Shown piece after piece: positions 8,434-16,436 of a stretch of 64,000 nt of DNA. The notes under the pieces were generated by a model. The model worked only from the letters and a program-made list of their open reading frames with translations, ran no database searches and was not told the origin of the DNA. Each line of letters opens with the position of its first letter. Positions within the stretch are counted from its first letter, which is position 1. Made by a program: the position numbers and the translations under genes. The stretch lies in contig NZ_AUEW01000004.1 in NCBI RefSeq assembly GCF_000426185.1, positions 310,001 to 374,000 on the forward strand, given 5' to 3'. This DNA comes from Cellulomonas sp. URHD0024. GTDB taxonomy: Bacteria > Actinomycetota > Actinomycetes > Actinomycetales > Cellulomonadaceae.

Positions 8434-9354
8434 TCACGCAGCGCGACGGATCGACGCCGGGCGGCCGCCCACGGGGAGCCGCAGGTACGTCTCCTGCGTT
8501 CCGGCAACCGCGACCATGTGGGCCGACCGCTCGCCCTTCTCGTCGCCGTCGACGCTCACCGACGCGACGTACATCGGCGCCAGCAGGCCCTGGGACCGGC
8601 GCCGACCGAGGCTCAGGTACCCGAAGGCGAAGCCTCGCGCGTCGAGCGTGACGTCCTCCTCCCGGCCGCCGAGCGCCTTCGACAGGCGGCCCGCGACCTC
8701 GGTGGCGGCCTCCTCGACGGACCGGGTCCGGACCTTGTCGAGGGTCGCGCCGCCGGCGTCGCCCGCGAACCGACGAAGCGACACGGACAACGCCGACACC
8801 TGCCCGCTGCCCGTGACCTCGACACTGGCCGACGCCCGGCCGAGCACCGGCAGGTCGCGCACGACGTGCCGGTACGCGCCGACGGCCCGGGTGAGCACCG
8901 GGTCGCTGAAGGTGCCGTCGCGGTCGCTGCCGGCCGCCTTCAGCTTCCAGAGCCGCTCGAAGCCGAAGGCGTCGTCACGGTCGACGAGACCCGACAGGGC
9001 GAGCCTGGCACCCGCCTTCTCGACGAGTGCGCGCAGCTCCTCGTCGGCGGGGATCTGGCCGAACAGGTCGTCGAGGGACTCGACGCCGGTCCGGAGGCTG
9101 AGGGCGCCGGAGGCGTGGAACGTGACCGCGCGGCCGCCGTCCTCGAACCGGTAGACCGTGCGCTCCTTCTCCCGGACGCTCTTGCCCGGGTCGATCCGCG
9201 CGCCGGTCGCGTCCGCGAAGCCCTCGATCAGCAGCTCGTTGCGGCGCACGAACTCCTCGGGCGACGGGGTCGCCAGCTCGACGATCTCGGTGATGTGCGG
9301 CACGTCGCGCAGCTGCTCGACGAGCTTCTCGGTGAGCTCCTTCGTGGTGGTCAT
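8434..9354 (-). CDS. Conserved hypothetical protein (306 aa), DUF6345 operon partner
   Basis: I do not recognise the family. 306 aa, soluble, with no signal peptide or membrane segment and a balanced charge. It starts with a helical region (LTEKLVEQLRDVPHITEIVEL) and later has an alternating hydrophobic pattern suggesting a mixed alpha/beta fold. The name of any catalytic site would be guesswork. ATG 9354 follows a GAGGACGAGGAC purine run. It begins 12 bp after the DUF6345 gene stop and is followed at once by a strong hairpin, so the two form a two-gene transcript. Confidence 0.75.
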   Translation of the reverse strand: MTTTKELTEKLVEQLRDVPHITEIVELATPSPEEFVRRNELLIEGFADATGARIDPGKSVREKERTVYRFEDGGRAVTFHASGALSLRTGVESLDDLFGQIPADEELRALVEKAGARLALSGLVDRDDAFGFERLWKLKAAGSDRDGTFSDPVLTRAVGAYRHVVRDLPVLGRASASVEVTGSGQVSALSVSLRRFAGDAGGATLDKVRTRSVEEAATEVAGRLSKALGGREEDVTLDARGFAFGYLSLGRRRSQGLLAPMYVASVSVDGDEKGERSAHMVAVAGTQETYLRLPVGGRPASIRRAA

Positions 9355-9366
9355 GTCCTCGTCCTC

Positions 9367-10119
9367 TCAGCCCTCGGCCCAGCGCCACAGCAGGCAGCCC
9401 TGCTGCGACGGCGGGAGATCGGGCGACACGGTGCCTTCGCCGTGCAGGTGGTCGCGGTTGTGCGGGCTCAGCGCCCAGACGACGTTGCCGCCGTTCCAGG
9501 TCTGGCTCGTCGCGGGTCCGACGACCATCGGGTGGTTGTCGGTGGCCCAGTCGGAGACGCCGTCGATCCACGCGTCGCTGACGGTGTCGCCGTCGGTCAG
9601 GTCGGAGGCGACGTCCTCGCCGCACTCGTCCGTGGTCCAGGCGTCCCACATGTTCTCCCAGGAGCCGCAGAACAGGTGGAGCCGGTCGAAGATGTTCCAG
9701 AGCCCCGTGAGGGTGCCGAGCGGAGCGGTCTCGCAGGCGTACGCCATGATCCACTCGGCGTTCCAGTCCTCGCCGAGCTGCCAGGTGTCCGACCACGTCC
9801 GCCACTGGTCCTGCGGGGTGTCGTAGAGCAGCCGCGCGCGGCCGTCCGACTCGTGGTTGCCGTGGGTCTCGATCCAGAACAGGTCGACGGAGTCGGCCCA
9901 CGTCTGGTCGCTGCCGCCGAAGTCGTTGTCCTGGAGGTCGTTCTCCCAGACGTCGCGCTCGGCCCAGTAGAAGGAGCGGGTGTGCCCCGCGTTGCGCAGC
10001 TGCTGGTCGAAGCCGTTGCTGCGGTTGAAGGTGTACGTCAGGTCGGGCGCTGTCGAGACGCCGTTCGCTCGGGCGTTGCCGAAGTGCCGGATGGCCTCGA
10101 CGCCAAAGGTCGCTCTCAT
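9367..10119 (-). CDS. DUF6345-like protein with caspase-like His/Cys arrangement
   Basis: 250 aa, no signal peptide. It resembles DUF6345 proteins: a beta-strand running into WIETHGNHESDG (His near residue 95), then MAYACETAPLG (Cys near residue 145) and a following HLFCGSWENMW. A hydrophobic strand ending in His-Gly and a second strand ending in Ala-Cys are the hallmarks of clan CD (caspase, gingipain, clostripain) peptidases. That reading is inference; no activity is known to me for DUF6345. ATG 10119 follows AGGGGGA. It is first in a transcript with the 306-aa protein and neighbours the FHA/small-protein pair. A shared upstream element links the two transcripts. Confidence 0.7.
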   Translation of the reverse strand: MRATFGVEAIRHFGNARANGVSTAPDLTYTFNRSNGFDQQLRNAGHTRSFYWAERDVWENDLQDNDFGGSDQTWADSVDLFWIETHGNHESDGRARLLYDTPQDQWRTWSDTWQLGEDWNAEWIMAYACETAPLGTLTGLWNIFDRLHLFCGSWENMWDAWTTDECGEDVASDLTDGDTVSDAWIDGVSDWATDNHPMVVGPATSQTWNGGNVVWALSPHNRDHLHGEGTVSPDLPPSQQGCLLWRWAEG

Positions 10120-10180
10120 GGATCCCCCTCTGTCGGTGTGCCCGTGCCTCTGCGCACGTGCACTGAGAGGAGCCCCGGCG

Positions 10181-10197
10181 CGAATGGGCAGATACCG
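10181..10197 (-). promoter_or_regulatory. Shared element (copy 2) upstream of the DUF6345 gene
   Basis: CGAATGGGCAGATACCG on the top strand, 62 bp upstream of the DUF6345 ATG. It matches the element upstream of the FHA gene (8364-8382) except for one substitution and a 2-nt gap, which suggests co-regulation of the two transcripts. Confidence 0.5.
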
Positions 10198-10299
10198 GGC
10201 GGGGTCGATTTCGCCCCACAGCGGGCGACGACGCCGCGGTTCCCTTAGCGTCGGAACGGCGGTCGGACGGAGCGGCCGCGCCGGAGGGGGAGTGGTGCC

Positions 10300-10809
10300 A
10301 TGGACGTGACCGAGCTGCTGATCGAGTCGCACGGCCGTGTGGGCGGGGTGCTGCACCGGGCCGTGGGCGGGCTGGACGCGGTCCAGCTGACCTGGCGGGC
10401 GGACCCCGAGGCGAACACGATCGCGTGGCTGGCGTGGCACGCGGCCCGCGGCGAGGACTCCCAGGTCGCCGACGTGGCCGGGACGCCGCAGGTGTGGACC
10501 GCGCAGGACTGGTCGGGACGGTTCGCGCTGCCGTTCGACGACGACGCGACGGGCTACGGCCAGAGCAGCACCGAGGTCGGCGAGGTGGAGGCGACCGCGG
10601 AGCAGCTGCTCGGCTACTACGACGCGGTCGCGGAGGCCACCCACGAGTTCTTGGCCGGGCTCACCGAGGCGGACCTCGACCGCGTGGTCGACGCTGGGTG
10701 GGACCCGCCGGTGACGCTCGGCGTCCGGCTCGTGAGCATCATCGGCGACAGCCTCCAGCACGCCGGTCAGGCGTCCTTCGTGCGAGGGCTGCTGCAGCGC
10801 GCGACGTAG
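10300..10809 (+). CDS. DinB/DUF664-family protein
   Basis: 169 aa, the usual length for the DinB four-helix-bundle superfamily, which includes mycothiol- and bacillithiol-dependent enzymes. Potential metal-binding His residues occur in the expected places: HGRV early in helix 1, WLAWHAARGED around residue 48, and DSLQHAGQASFVRGL near the C-terminus. The ATG at 10300 follows a strong GGAGGGGGAG. It is divergent from DUF6345 and ends 10 bp before rlmC. The substrate is not evident. Confidence 0.82.
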   Translation: MDVTELLIESHGRVGGVLHRAVGGLDAVQLTWRADPEANTIAWLAWHAARGEDSQVADVAGTPQVWTAQDWSGRFALPFDDDATGYGQSSTEVGEVEATAEQLLGYYDAVAEATHEFLAGLTEADLDRVVDAGWDPPVTLGVRLVSIIGDSLQHAGQASFVRGLLQRAT

Positions 10810-10812
10810 GCT
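10807..10812 (+). promoter_or_regulatory. Leaderless -10 hexamer for rlmC
   Basis: TAGGCT, with exactly 7 nt to the rlmC ATG at 10820 and no Shine-Dalgarno in between. The same spacing occurs upstream of at least five other genes here. Confidence 0.5.
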
Positions 10813-10819
10813 CGACCGC

Positions 10820-11929
10820 ATGCGCTGCGCCTACTTCGATGCCGAGGTCTGCCGCTCGTGCACGTGGATGGGCCGGCCCTACGCCGACCAGCTGGCCGCC
10901 AAGCAGGCGCACGTCGAGACGCTGCTTCCCACCGGCCCGCAGTGGTTGCCGCCGTTCGCCAGCGAGGAGTCCGGCTACCGCAACAAGGCGAAGATGGTGG
11001 TCACGGGGACCGCTGCAAAGCCGACGTTGGGCATCCTCGACGCGGCCGGTCACGGCGTCGACCTGCGCGAGTGCGGGCTGTACGGGCCGAGCCTGCAGGC
11101 GGCGTTCCCTGTTCTCGCGGCCTTCGTCGCGCACGCGAACATCACGCCCTACGACCTGGCAGCCCGCAGCGGCGAGCTGAAGAACCTGCTGGTGACCCAG
11201 TCGCCGGACGGCGAGCTGATGGTGCGGTTCGTCGTACGGTCGCAGGAGCCCGTGACACGGATCCGCAAGCACCTGCCCGCGCTGCTCGATGCGCTGCCGT
11301 CCCTGCGGGTCGTGTCGGTGAACCTGCTGCCCGACCACAAGGCCGTGCTCGAGGGGGAGCGGGAGATCCTGCTGACCACCCAGGAGACGCTGCGGATGCG
11401 CGTGAACGACATCGACCTGCACCTGCGGCCGCAGAGCTTCTTCCAGACGAACACCCTGGTCGCCGCGGCGCTGTACCGGCAGGCGACGCAGTGGGTCGAG
11501 GACGTCGACCCGGGCAGCGTGTGGGACCTGTACTGCGGGGTCGGCGGGTTCGCGCTGCACGTCGCCGACGAGCACCGCGACGTCGTCGGTATCGAGACGA
11601 GCGTCGAGGCGGTCGCGAGCGCCTGCCTGTCTGCGCACGGCATGGACGGAGTCCGCTTCGAGGCGGCCGACGCGACCGCGTTCGCCCTCGCGCACGACGC
11701 TCCGGAGCTCGTCATCGTGAACCCGCCTCGGCGCGGCATCGGTGCGGAGCTGGCGAGGTACCTGGAGGCGTCGTCGGCGAGCCACGTCGTCTACTCCAGC
11801 TGCAACGCCGAGTCGCTGGCCCGCGACCTGGCCGCGATGCCGTCGCTGCGGCCGGCCCGCGCGCAGCTGCTCGACATGTTCCCGCAGACCACGCACTACG
11901 AGGTGCTGACCCTGCTGGAACGGGCCTGA
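10820..11929 (+). CDS. rlmC: 23S rRNA (uracil-747 C5)-methyltransferase RlmC
   Basis: 369 aa. It aligns along its whole length with E. coli RlmC (RumB): the Fe-S cysteines at the start (MRCAYFDAEVCRSCTWM), EESGYRNKAKMVV, RPQSFFQTN, the SAM motif WDLYCGVGGFAL, VNPPRRGIG, the catalytic Cys in YSSCNAESLARD, and the terminal DMFPQTTHYEVLTLL. The enzyme would methylate U747 of 23S rRNA using SAM, in a TrmA-like mechanism with a [4Fe-4S] cluster. The start has a -10 hexamer 7 nt upstream, which implies a leaderless mRNA. Confidence 0.96.
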   Translation: MRCAYFDAEVCRSCTWMGRPYADQLAAKQAHVETLLPTGPQWLPPFASEESGYRNKAKMVVTGTAAKPTLGILDAAGHGVDLRECGLYGPSLQAAFPVLAAFVAHANITPYDLAARSGELKNLLVTQSPDGELMVRFVVRSQEPVTRIRKHLPALLDALPSLRVVSVNLLPDHKAVLEGEREILLTTQETLRMRVNDIDLHLRPQSFFQTNTLVAAALYRQATQWVEDVDPGSVWDLYCGVGGFALHVADEHRDVVGIETSVEAVASACLSAHGMDGVRFEAADATAFALAHDAPELVIVNPPRRGIGAELARYLEASSASHVVYSSCNAESLARDLAAMPSLRPARAQLLDMFPQTTHYEVLTLLERA

Positions 11930-12048
11930 CGCGGCGTCACCACCAGGATCTCGGGAGTCGTGCCCGTCTCGCCGAGGCGGCACCCGGTCTGGACGGTCGA
12001 TCGCGCGGCGCACCGCGCGACTCAGGTCCCGGTGCGTTATCAATGCGC

Positions 12049-13158
12049 ATGGCAATCGACCCTGTTCTCGTCGTCGGCGGCGGTCCCGCCGGTCTGGCCG
12101 CCGCGGCTGCGCTGCACCGCCGTGGCATCCCGGCGCTCGTCCTCGAGAGGTCCGACGCGGTCGCCGCGTCGTGGCGGCGGCACTACGACCGGCTGCACCT
12201 GCACACCACGCGTCACCTCTCGCGGCTCGGTGGCATGCCGATCCCGCGCCGGTACGGCAGGTGGGTGGCTCGCGACGACGTGGTCACGTACCTGGAGGAG
12301 TACGCGCAGCATCACCACCTGCGGGTGCGGACGGGCGTGGAGGTCACCCGGATCTCGCAGGACGACGACGGCCGGTGGCTCCTCGACACGAGTGCGGGCG
12401 TCATGAGCGCGCCGGAGGTGGTCGTCGCGACCGGTTACAACCACACCCCGGTCCCACCTGCCTGGCCCGGCGTGTTCGAGGGCGAGGTCGTGCACGCGTC
12501 GACCTACCGGAACGCCGGGCCGTACGTCGGCCGCGACGTGCTCGTGGTCGGCGTCGGGAACACCGGCGCCGAGATCGCGGTCGACCTGACCGAGGGCGGC
12601 GCCTCGCGGGTCCGGCTCGCCGTGCGGACTGCGCCGCACATCGTCCGTCGCTCCAACTTCGGCTGGCCGGCGCAGGGGACCGGCATCCTCGTGCGCCACA
12701 TGCCCGTGCGGGTGATCGACCTCGTCGCCTCCCTGATCGCGCGCGTCGAGGTGCCCGACCTCTCGTCGTACGGGCTGCCCCGGCCGACCACGGGGCTCCT
12801 CTCGCGCGTGAGCGAGGGCTCGGTGCCGTTGCAGGACGTCGGGCTGATCGCGGCGGTGAAGGCCGGACTCGTCGAGCCGGTCGCGGCCGTGACGTCGTTC
12901 GACGGCTCGGACGTCGTGCTTGCCGACGGGGCCCGGGTGACCCCGGACGTCGTCCTGCTGGCCACCGGGTACCGGCGCGGCCTCGAACCGCTGGTCGGGG
13001 ACCTGGGCGTGCTGGACGAGCGCGGAGTGCCCGAGCGCTCCGTTCCCGGCCTCTACTTCACGGGGTTCACCAACCCGATCAGCGGCATGTTCCGCGAGCT
13101 TCGTCTGGACGCCCGCAAGATCGCCCGCGCCGTGGCGCGCCGTCGGGAAGGCGCGTAG
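12049..13158 (+). CDS. Flavin-containing monooxygenase (FMO/YUCCA-like)
   Basis: 369 aa. There are two Rossmann motifs: an FAD site LVVGGGPAGLAAAAAL at the N-terminus and an NADPH site LVVGVGNTGAEIAVDL around residue 165. Between them is the class B monooxygenase signature FEGEVVHASTY, which fits F-x-G-x3-H-x3-Y. A late ATG-motif-like region VTPDVVLLATGYRRG is also typical. ATG 12049 is preferred because TTATCA lies 6 nt upstream as a leaderless -10; the ATG at 12043 (two codons earlier) is possible. The natural substrate is unknown. The gene stands alone and ends at a strong bidirectional hairpin. Confidence 0.88.
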   Translation: MAIDPVLVVGGGPAGLAAAAALHRRGIPALVLERSDAVAASWRRHYDRLHLHTTRHLSRLGGMPIPRRYGRWVARDDVVTYLEEYAQHHHLRVRTGVEVTRISQDDDGRWLLDTSAGVMSAPEVVVATGYNHTPVPPAWPGVFEGEVVHASTYRNAGPYVGRDVLVVGVGNTGAEIAVDLTEGGASRVRLAVRTAPHIVRRSNFGWPAQGTGILVRHMPVRVIDLVASLIARVEVPDLSSYGLPRPTTGLLSRVSEGSVPLQDVGLIAAVKAGLVEPVAAVTSFDGSDVVLADGARVTPDVVLLATGYRRGLEPLVGDLGVLDERGVPERSVPGLYFTGFTNPISGMFRELRLDARKIARAVARRREGA

Positions 13159-13200
13159 TCGACCCCAGCCGCGTGCTCGGCGCGGAGACCCGGCCCACGG

Positions 13201-13235
13201 CTGACCGGGGCGGCGGGATGTGCCGCCCCGGTCAG
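13201..13235. terminator. Bidirectional terminator hairpin between FMO and cellulase genes
   Basis: CTGACCGGGGCGGC pairs perfectly over 14 bp with GCCGCCCCGGTCAG, loop GGGATGT. It lies between the ends of two convergent genes, 42 bp past one stop and 8 bp from the other. Confidence 0.85.
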
Positions 13236-13243
13236 CCGGTCCT

Positions 13244-14542
13244 CTACAGGCTCGGGTTCGCGTTGTGCACGAGCTCGAGAGCCATCTGCGGGAACCAGTC
13301 GCCGGCGGCCGGGTCCGCGTAGCCACGGACCGGGTCGATGCCGCCGTCGGGCGCCCACCGGGTGCACTGGCCGTCGGACTCGCCCGGGATCTTGACCCAG
13401 AGGTAGGCGTCCACGTACGGGTTGCCGGTGTTCAACGTCGGCTTCAGGCCCAGCCCGCGACCCGGCGGGTTGCACCAGACCTGCGGGTCACCCGACGGGC
13501 TCCCTGCCGGGGCGGTCCACGGGCCCTGACCGTTGCGGCTCGTGTCCACCACGGCGTGCTTCAGCACCTCGGGTCCGCTGGGCGGGTTCGCCGCGTTGGT
13601 CACGTTGTCGAGGTACCACTGGTCGGTCAGGCCCCATGTGCTGAAGTCACTCGCCGTCGCCGGGTAGTACTGGCTCCCGCAGTAGTCGAAGTGTCCGAGG
13701 CGCCAGCCACCCTCCGCCGGGTTGGTCCCGTACCAGAGGCACTGCGAGATCCACGACGCGTACTTCGCCTGCCGCTCGCTCGTCTCGTAGTTGGACACGT
13801 TGAGGAAGAAGCCGTCCGTCTTCTCGACGCCGGCCTTGTGCAGCCGGTCGGCGATGTCGCCCGAGCCCAGCCAGCCGCTGTGGGTCCCGTCGAGGTAGAC
13901 CTTCGTGTCGGGCAGCGCCGTGAGCCGGTCGACCGCGCCGTTGAGCTGCGTGAACCGGTCGGCCGCGGCGGTGGCCGGGTCGAGCGACGCCGGCTGGCAC
14001 CACTCGGGCAGGTGCTTCGGGTCCGTGATCGGGACGTACCAGGGGATGATGCCCAGGCCGTCGGGCTCGACCAGCACGATCGCCTTGCTGGATCCGATCC
14101 CGGCCGCGAACCCGTCGATCCACGCCAGATAGCTCGCTGTGTCGGCGGCGCCGCCGGCGGAGTACTGGGAGCAGTCGCGGAACGGCAGGTTGTACGCGAC
14201 GAGCACCGGGATCGTGTGCGTGAGCCTCGCCTGGCGCATCGTCTTCTGCACGGACCTCTTCACCTCGGCCGGCGTGCCCTCGGTGAACCAGACCGCCTGG
14301 GGCGTCGCGGCCATCGTGGCCAGGGCGAGGGCGTCGGACCACTGGTGGGCCTTGGCCAGCTGGGTGATCTGCTTGACCGCGCCCTTGTCCGGCGGCGGAG
14401 TGAACAGACGCGTCGCCGGGGGCTGGTGGCCGTCGTGGGCACTGGCGGGGGCGGCTGTGCCGAGCGCCAGGCCGAGTGAGAGCGCTACCACGGCGCTAGC
14501 CGCCAGCGCTCTCGAGCGCGTTCGAACCAGGGGATGGGTCAC
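13244..14542 (-). CDS. Secreted glycoside hydrolase family 6 cellulase
   Basis: 432 aa. A Sec signal peptide (~40 residues: Arg-rich start, AVVALSLGLALGTAAPASA) precedes a single GH6 domain. Visible GH6 landmarks include YNLPFRDCSQYSAGGA (catalytic Asp region of CenA-type enzymes), IVLVEPDGLG, VDTSRNGQGPW, and the final VDAYLWVKIPGESDG. GH6 enzymes cleave beta-1,4-glucan with inversion, as endoglucanases or cellobiohydrolases; which mode applies cannot be read here. No carbohydrate-binding module or linker is present, which is unusual for a major Cellulomonas cellulase. The GTG at 14542 has TAGGAG 7 nt upstream. A near-perfect CelR operator at 14589-14602 implies induction by cellobiose. Confidence 0.93.
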   Translation of the reverse strand: MTHPLVRTRSRALAASAVVALSLGLALGTAAPASAHDGHQPPATRLFTPPPDKGAVKQITQLAKAHQWSDALALATMAATPQAVWFTEGTPAEVKRSVQKTMRQARLTHTIPVLVAYNLPFRDCSQYSAGGAADTASYLAWIDGFAAGIGSSKAIVLVEPDGLGIIPWYVPITDPKHLPEWCQPASLDPATAAADRFTQLNGAVDRLTALPDTKVYLDGTHSGWLGSGDIADRLHKAGVEKTDGFFLNVSNYETSERQAKYASWISQCLWYGTNPAEGGWRLGHFDYCGSQYYPATASDFSTWGLTDQWYLDNVTNAANPPSGPEVLKHAVVDTSRNGQGPWTAPAGSPSGDPQVWCNPPGRGLGLKPTLNTGNPYVDAYLWVKIPGESDGQCTRWAPDGGIDPVRGYADPAAGDWFPQMALELVHNANPSL

Positions 14543-14588
14543 GGAAGTCTCCTACGTCGTTGTCGGATGACAGTTCTCGCGGTTGGCA

Positions 14589-14602
14589 GGGGAGCGCTCC
14601 CA
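14589..14602 (-). promoter_or_regulatory. CelR/CebR-type operator
   Basis: GGGGAGCGCTCCCA, 13 of 14 bases of the established CelR/CebR palindrome TGGGAGCGCTCCCA. It sits 47 bp upstream of the cellulase start and just downstream of its predicted -10, where a bound repressor would block transcription until cellobiose releases it. Confidence 0.85.
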
Positions 14603-14615
14603 CAGCCGTCCCCAG

Positions 14616-14644
14616 ATCATGACGAATCGGACACGTCTGCGCAA
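14616..14644 (-). promoter_or_regulatory. Predicted promoter of the GH6 cellulase gene
   Basis: On the minus strand, TTGCGC (complement of 14639-14644), a 17-bp spacer and CATGAT (complement of 14616-14621). It is placed so that the CelR box follows the -10 directly. Confidence 0.5.
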
Positions 14645-14733
14645 GGTGTACCGGTAAGGAAAAGAGCGCGGCCGTGGCGCCCGGGCGATCCCAGCACACT
14701 CGGCCGGCACTCTCAGGACACCTCTGGGCGATC

Positions 14734-15729
14734 TCAGAACACTCGGTTGGCGATCTCCGCGGGTGCGAGCAGCAGCTGCGTGATCTCGTCGTCGAGCTTC
14801 ACCAGCGTGAGCGACGCGCCGGCCATGTCGAGCGAGGTGCAGTACTCGCCGACGTAGCTGCGTCCGACCGTGATGCCCTGGGCGGCGAGCTTCTCGTGCG
14901 CAGCGCCGTAGAGCAGGTACAGCTCGCTGATCGGCGTGCCACCCAGGCCGTTGATCATGAGCGCGACCTCGTCGCCGCTCGCGTACGGCAGGTCCGGCAC
15001 CACCGCGCCCAGCAGCTCGTCGACGATCTCGTCGGCACTCACCAGCGTGGCGCGTCGCCGTCCGGGCTCGCCGTGGATGCCGACGCCGACCTCCATCTCG
15101 TCGTCGGCGAGCTCGAAGAGCGGGGAGCCCTTGGCCGGCGGCGTGCACGGGGTCAGGGCGATGCCCATGGTGCGTGTGACCGAGTTGACCTTCTCCCCGA
15201 TGCGCACGAGCTCGTCCAGGTCGGCGCCCGCCTCGGAGGCCGCACCGACGGCCTTCATGACGAAGAAGTTGCCCGCAACGCCGCGACGCCCCACGGTCCA
15301 GGTCGAGTCCTTCACGGCGACGTCGTCGTTGATGAACAGCGTCCGCACGTTCAGACCCTCGGCCTCGGCGAGCTCGGCGGCCATCTCGAACGCCATCTTG
15401 TCGCCGGTGTAGTTGTTGACGAGCAGCAGGACGCCTTTGTCGGACGCGAGGAGCTTCGCGGTCTCCAGGACGTACTCCATCGGTGGCGCGGCGAACACGT
15501 CACCAGGACAGGCGCCGTCGAGCATGCCCTTGCCCACCACCATCACGTGCGCGGGCTCGTGCCCCGAGCCGGAGCCCTGGACGATCGAGACCTTGGCGTG
15601 GTTCGGGGCGTCGGCCCGCATGATGAGGTTGTACTCGGGCACGTAGCGGAGCGTGTCCGGGTTGGCCAGCGCGATCCCCTTGAGCATCTCCGGGACGAAG
15701 TTCTTGGGGTCGTTCACGAACTTCTTCAT
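14734..15729 (-). CDS. dhaK: Dihydroxyacetone kinase subunit DhaK
   Basis: 331 aa, the usual DhaK length. The substrate-binding core is intact: GSGSGHEPAH near residue 50, LLLVNNYTGDKMAFEMA, TWTVGRRGVAGNFFV, and the covalent-substrate His in VGVGIHGEPG. ATG 15729 follows GGAGG at a good distance; a longer in-frame open region upstream is not needed. It is the last gene of an aldolase-HAD-DhaL-DhaK operon. DhaK binds dihydroxyacetone, or a related ketose such as erythrulose, and DhaL supplies phosphate from ADP/ATP. No DhaM or PTS partner is in the window, so the phosphate donor is open. Confidence 0.93.
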   Translation of the reverse strand: MKKFVNDPKNFVPEMLKGIALANPDTLRYVPEYNLIMRADAPNHAKVSIVQGSGSGHEPAHVMVVGKGMLDGACPGDVFAAPPMEYVLETAKLLASDKGVLLLVNNYTGDKMAFEMAAELAEAEGLNVRTLFINDDVAVKDSTWTVGRRGVAGNFFVMKAVGAASEAGADLDELVRIGEKVNSVTRTMGIALTPCTPPAKGSPLFELADDEMEVGVGIHGEPGRRRATLVSADEIVDELLGAVVPDLPYASGDEVALMINGLGGTPISELYLLYGAAHEKLAAQGITVGRSYVGEYCTSLDMAGASLTLVKLDDEITQLLLAPAEIANRVF

Positions 15730-15815
15730 CACAAGTGCCTCCACACATCGTCGTGTCGGTCTGTCTCCTGTCGCCGCGTCGCCCCCGGGGCGCGGACGTC
15801 TGCGTCGCGCCGAGG

Positions 15816-16436
15816 TCACCAGGTCTCGGCGACCCTCTCGGCGAGCACGGCCACCGCGATCGCACCCGGGTCGACCGAGCCGATGCTGCGTTCACCGGTG
15901 TAGGACGCGCGGCCCCGGCGGGCCTGCATGGACTTCGTCGCCTCCGCGGCCGCCCGAGCGGACTCGGCAGCCCGCTTCGCGACGTCCTTCGGCTCGGCGC
16001 CGAGGTTCGCCTCGATCGTGTCCGTCATCGGTGCGAGCGCGTCCAGCAGGGTCTTCTCGCCCAGGTCCGCGCCCCCGCGGGCCTTGATGCCCTCGATCGC
16101 GGCGCGCAGCATCGCGACGACGTCCTCGCCCGTCGCGTCCGGCTTGCCCTTCACCACGGCGGCCGCGCGCAGGAACGCGGTACCCCAGATCGGCCCCGAG
16201 GTGCCGCCGATCCGCCCGGTCATCACGATCGCGATCTTCTGCAGGAAGGTGCCGACGTCGGACCGGTCGAACGTGTCCCACTGCGCGACCACGTTCTCGA
16301 ACCCGCGGGCCAGCGAGAACCCGAAGTCACCGTCGCCCACGACGGAGTCCAGGTCCCCGAAGTACTTCTCGTTCTCGATGCAGGTGTCGGCGATGGTGCG
16401 GACGACGGACTCGACGCGGGGGACGTCAGGGGACAC
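15816..16436 (-). CDS. dhaL: Dihydroxyacetone kinase subunit DhaL
   Basis: 206 aa. It has the DhaL nucleotide-binding signatures: VVGDGDFGFSLARG near residue 35 (metal-binding Asp residues) and GGTSGPIWG near residue 77, then ARRGRASYTGERSIGSVDPGA close to the end. GTG 16436 overlaps the end of the HAD gene by 11 bp, which implies translational coupling. It acts with DhaK as the ADP-binding subunit. The 86-bp gap to dhaK holds only that gene's ribosome-binding site. Confidence 0.93.
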   Translation of the reverse strand: MSPDVPRVESVVRTIADTCIENEKYFGDLDSVVGDGDFGFSLARGFENVVAQWDTFDRSDVGTFLQKIAIVMTGRIGGTSGPIWGTAFLRAAAVVKGKPDATGEDVVAMLRAAIEGIKARGGADLGEKTLLDALAPMTDTIEANLGAEPKDVAKRAAESARAAAEATKSMQARRGRASYTGERSIGSVDPGAIAVAVLAERVAETW

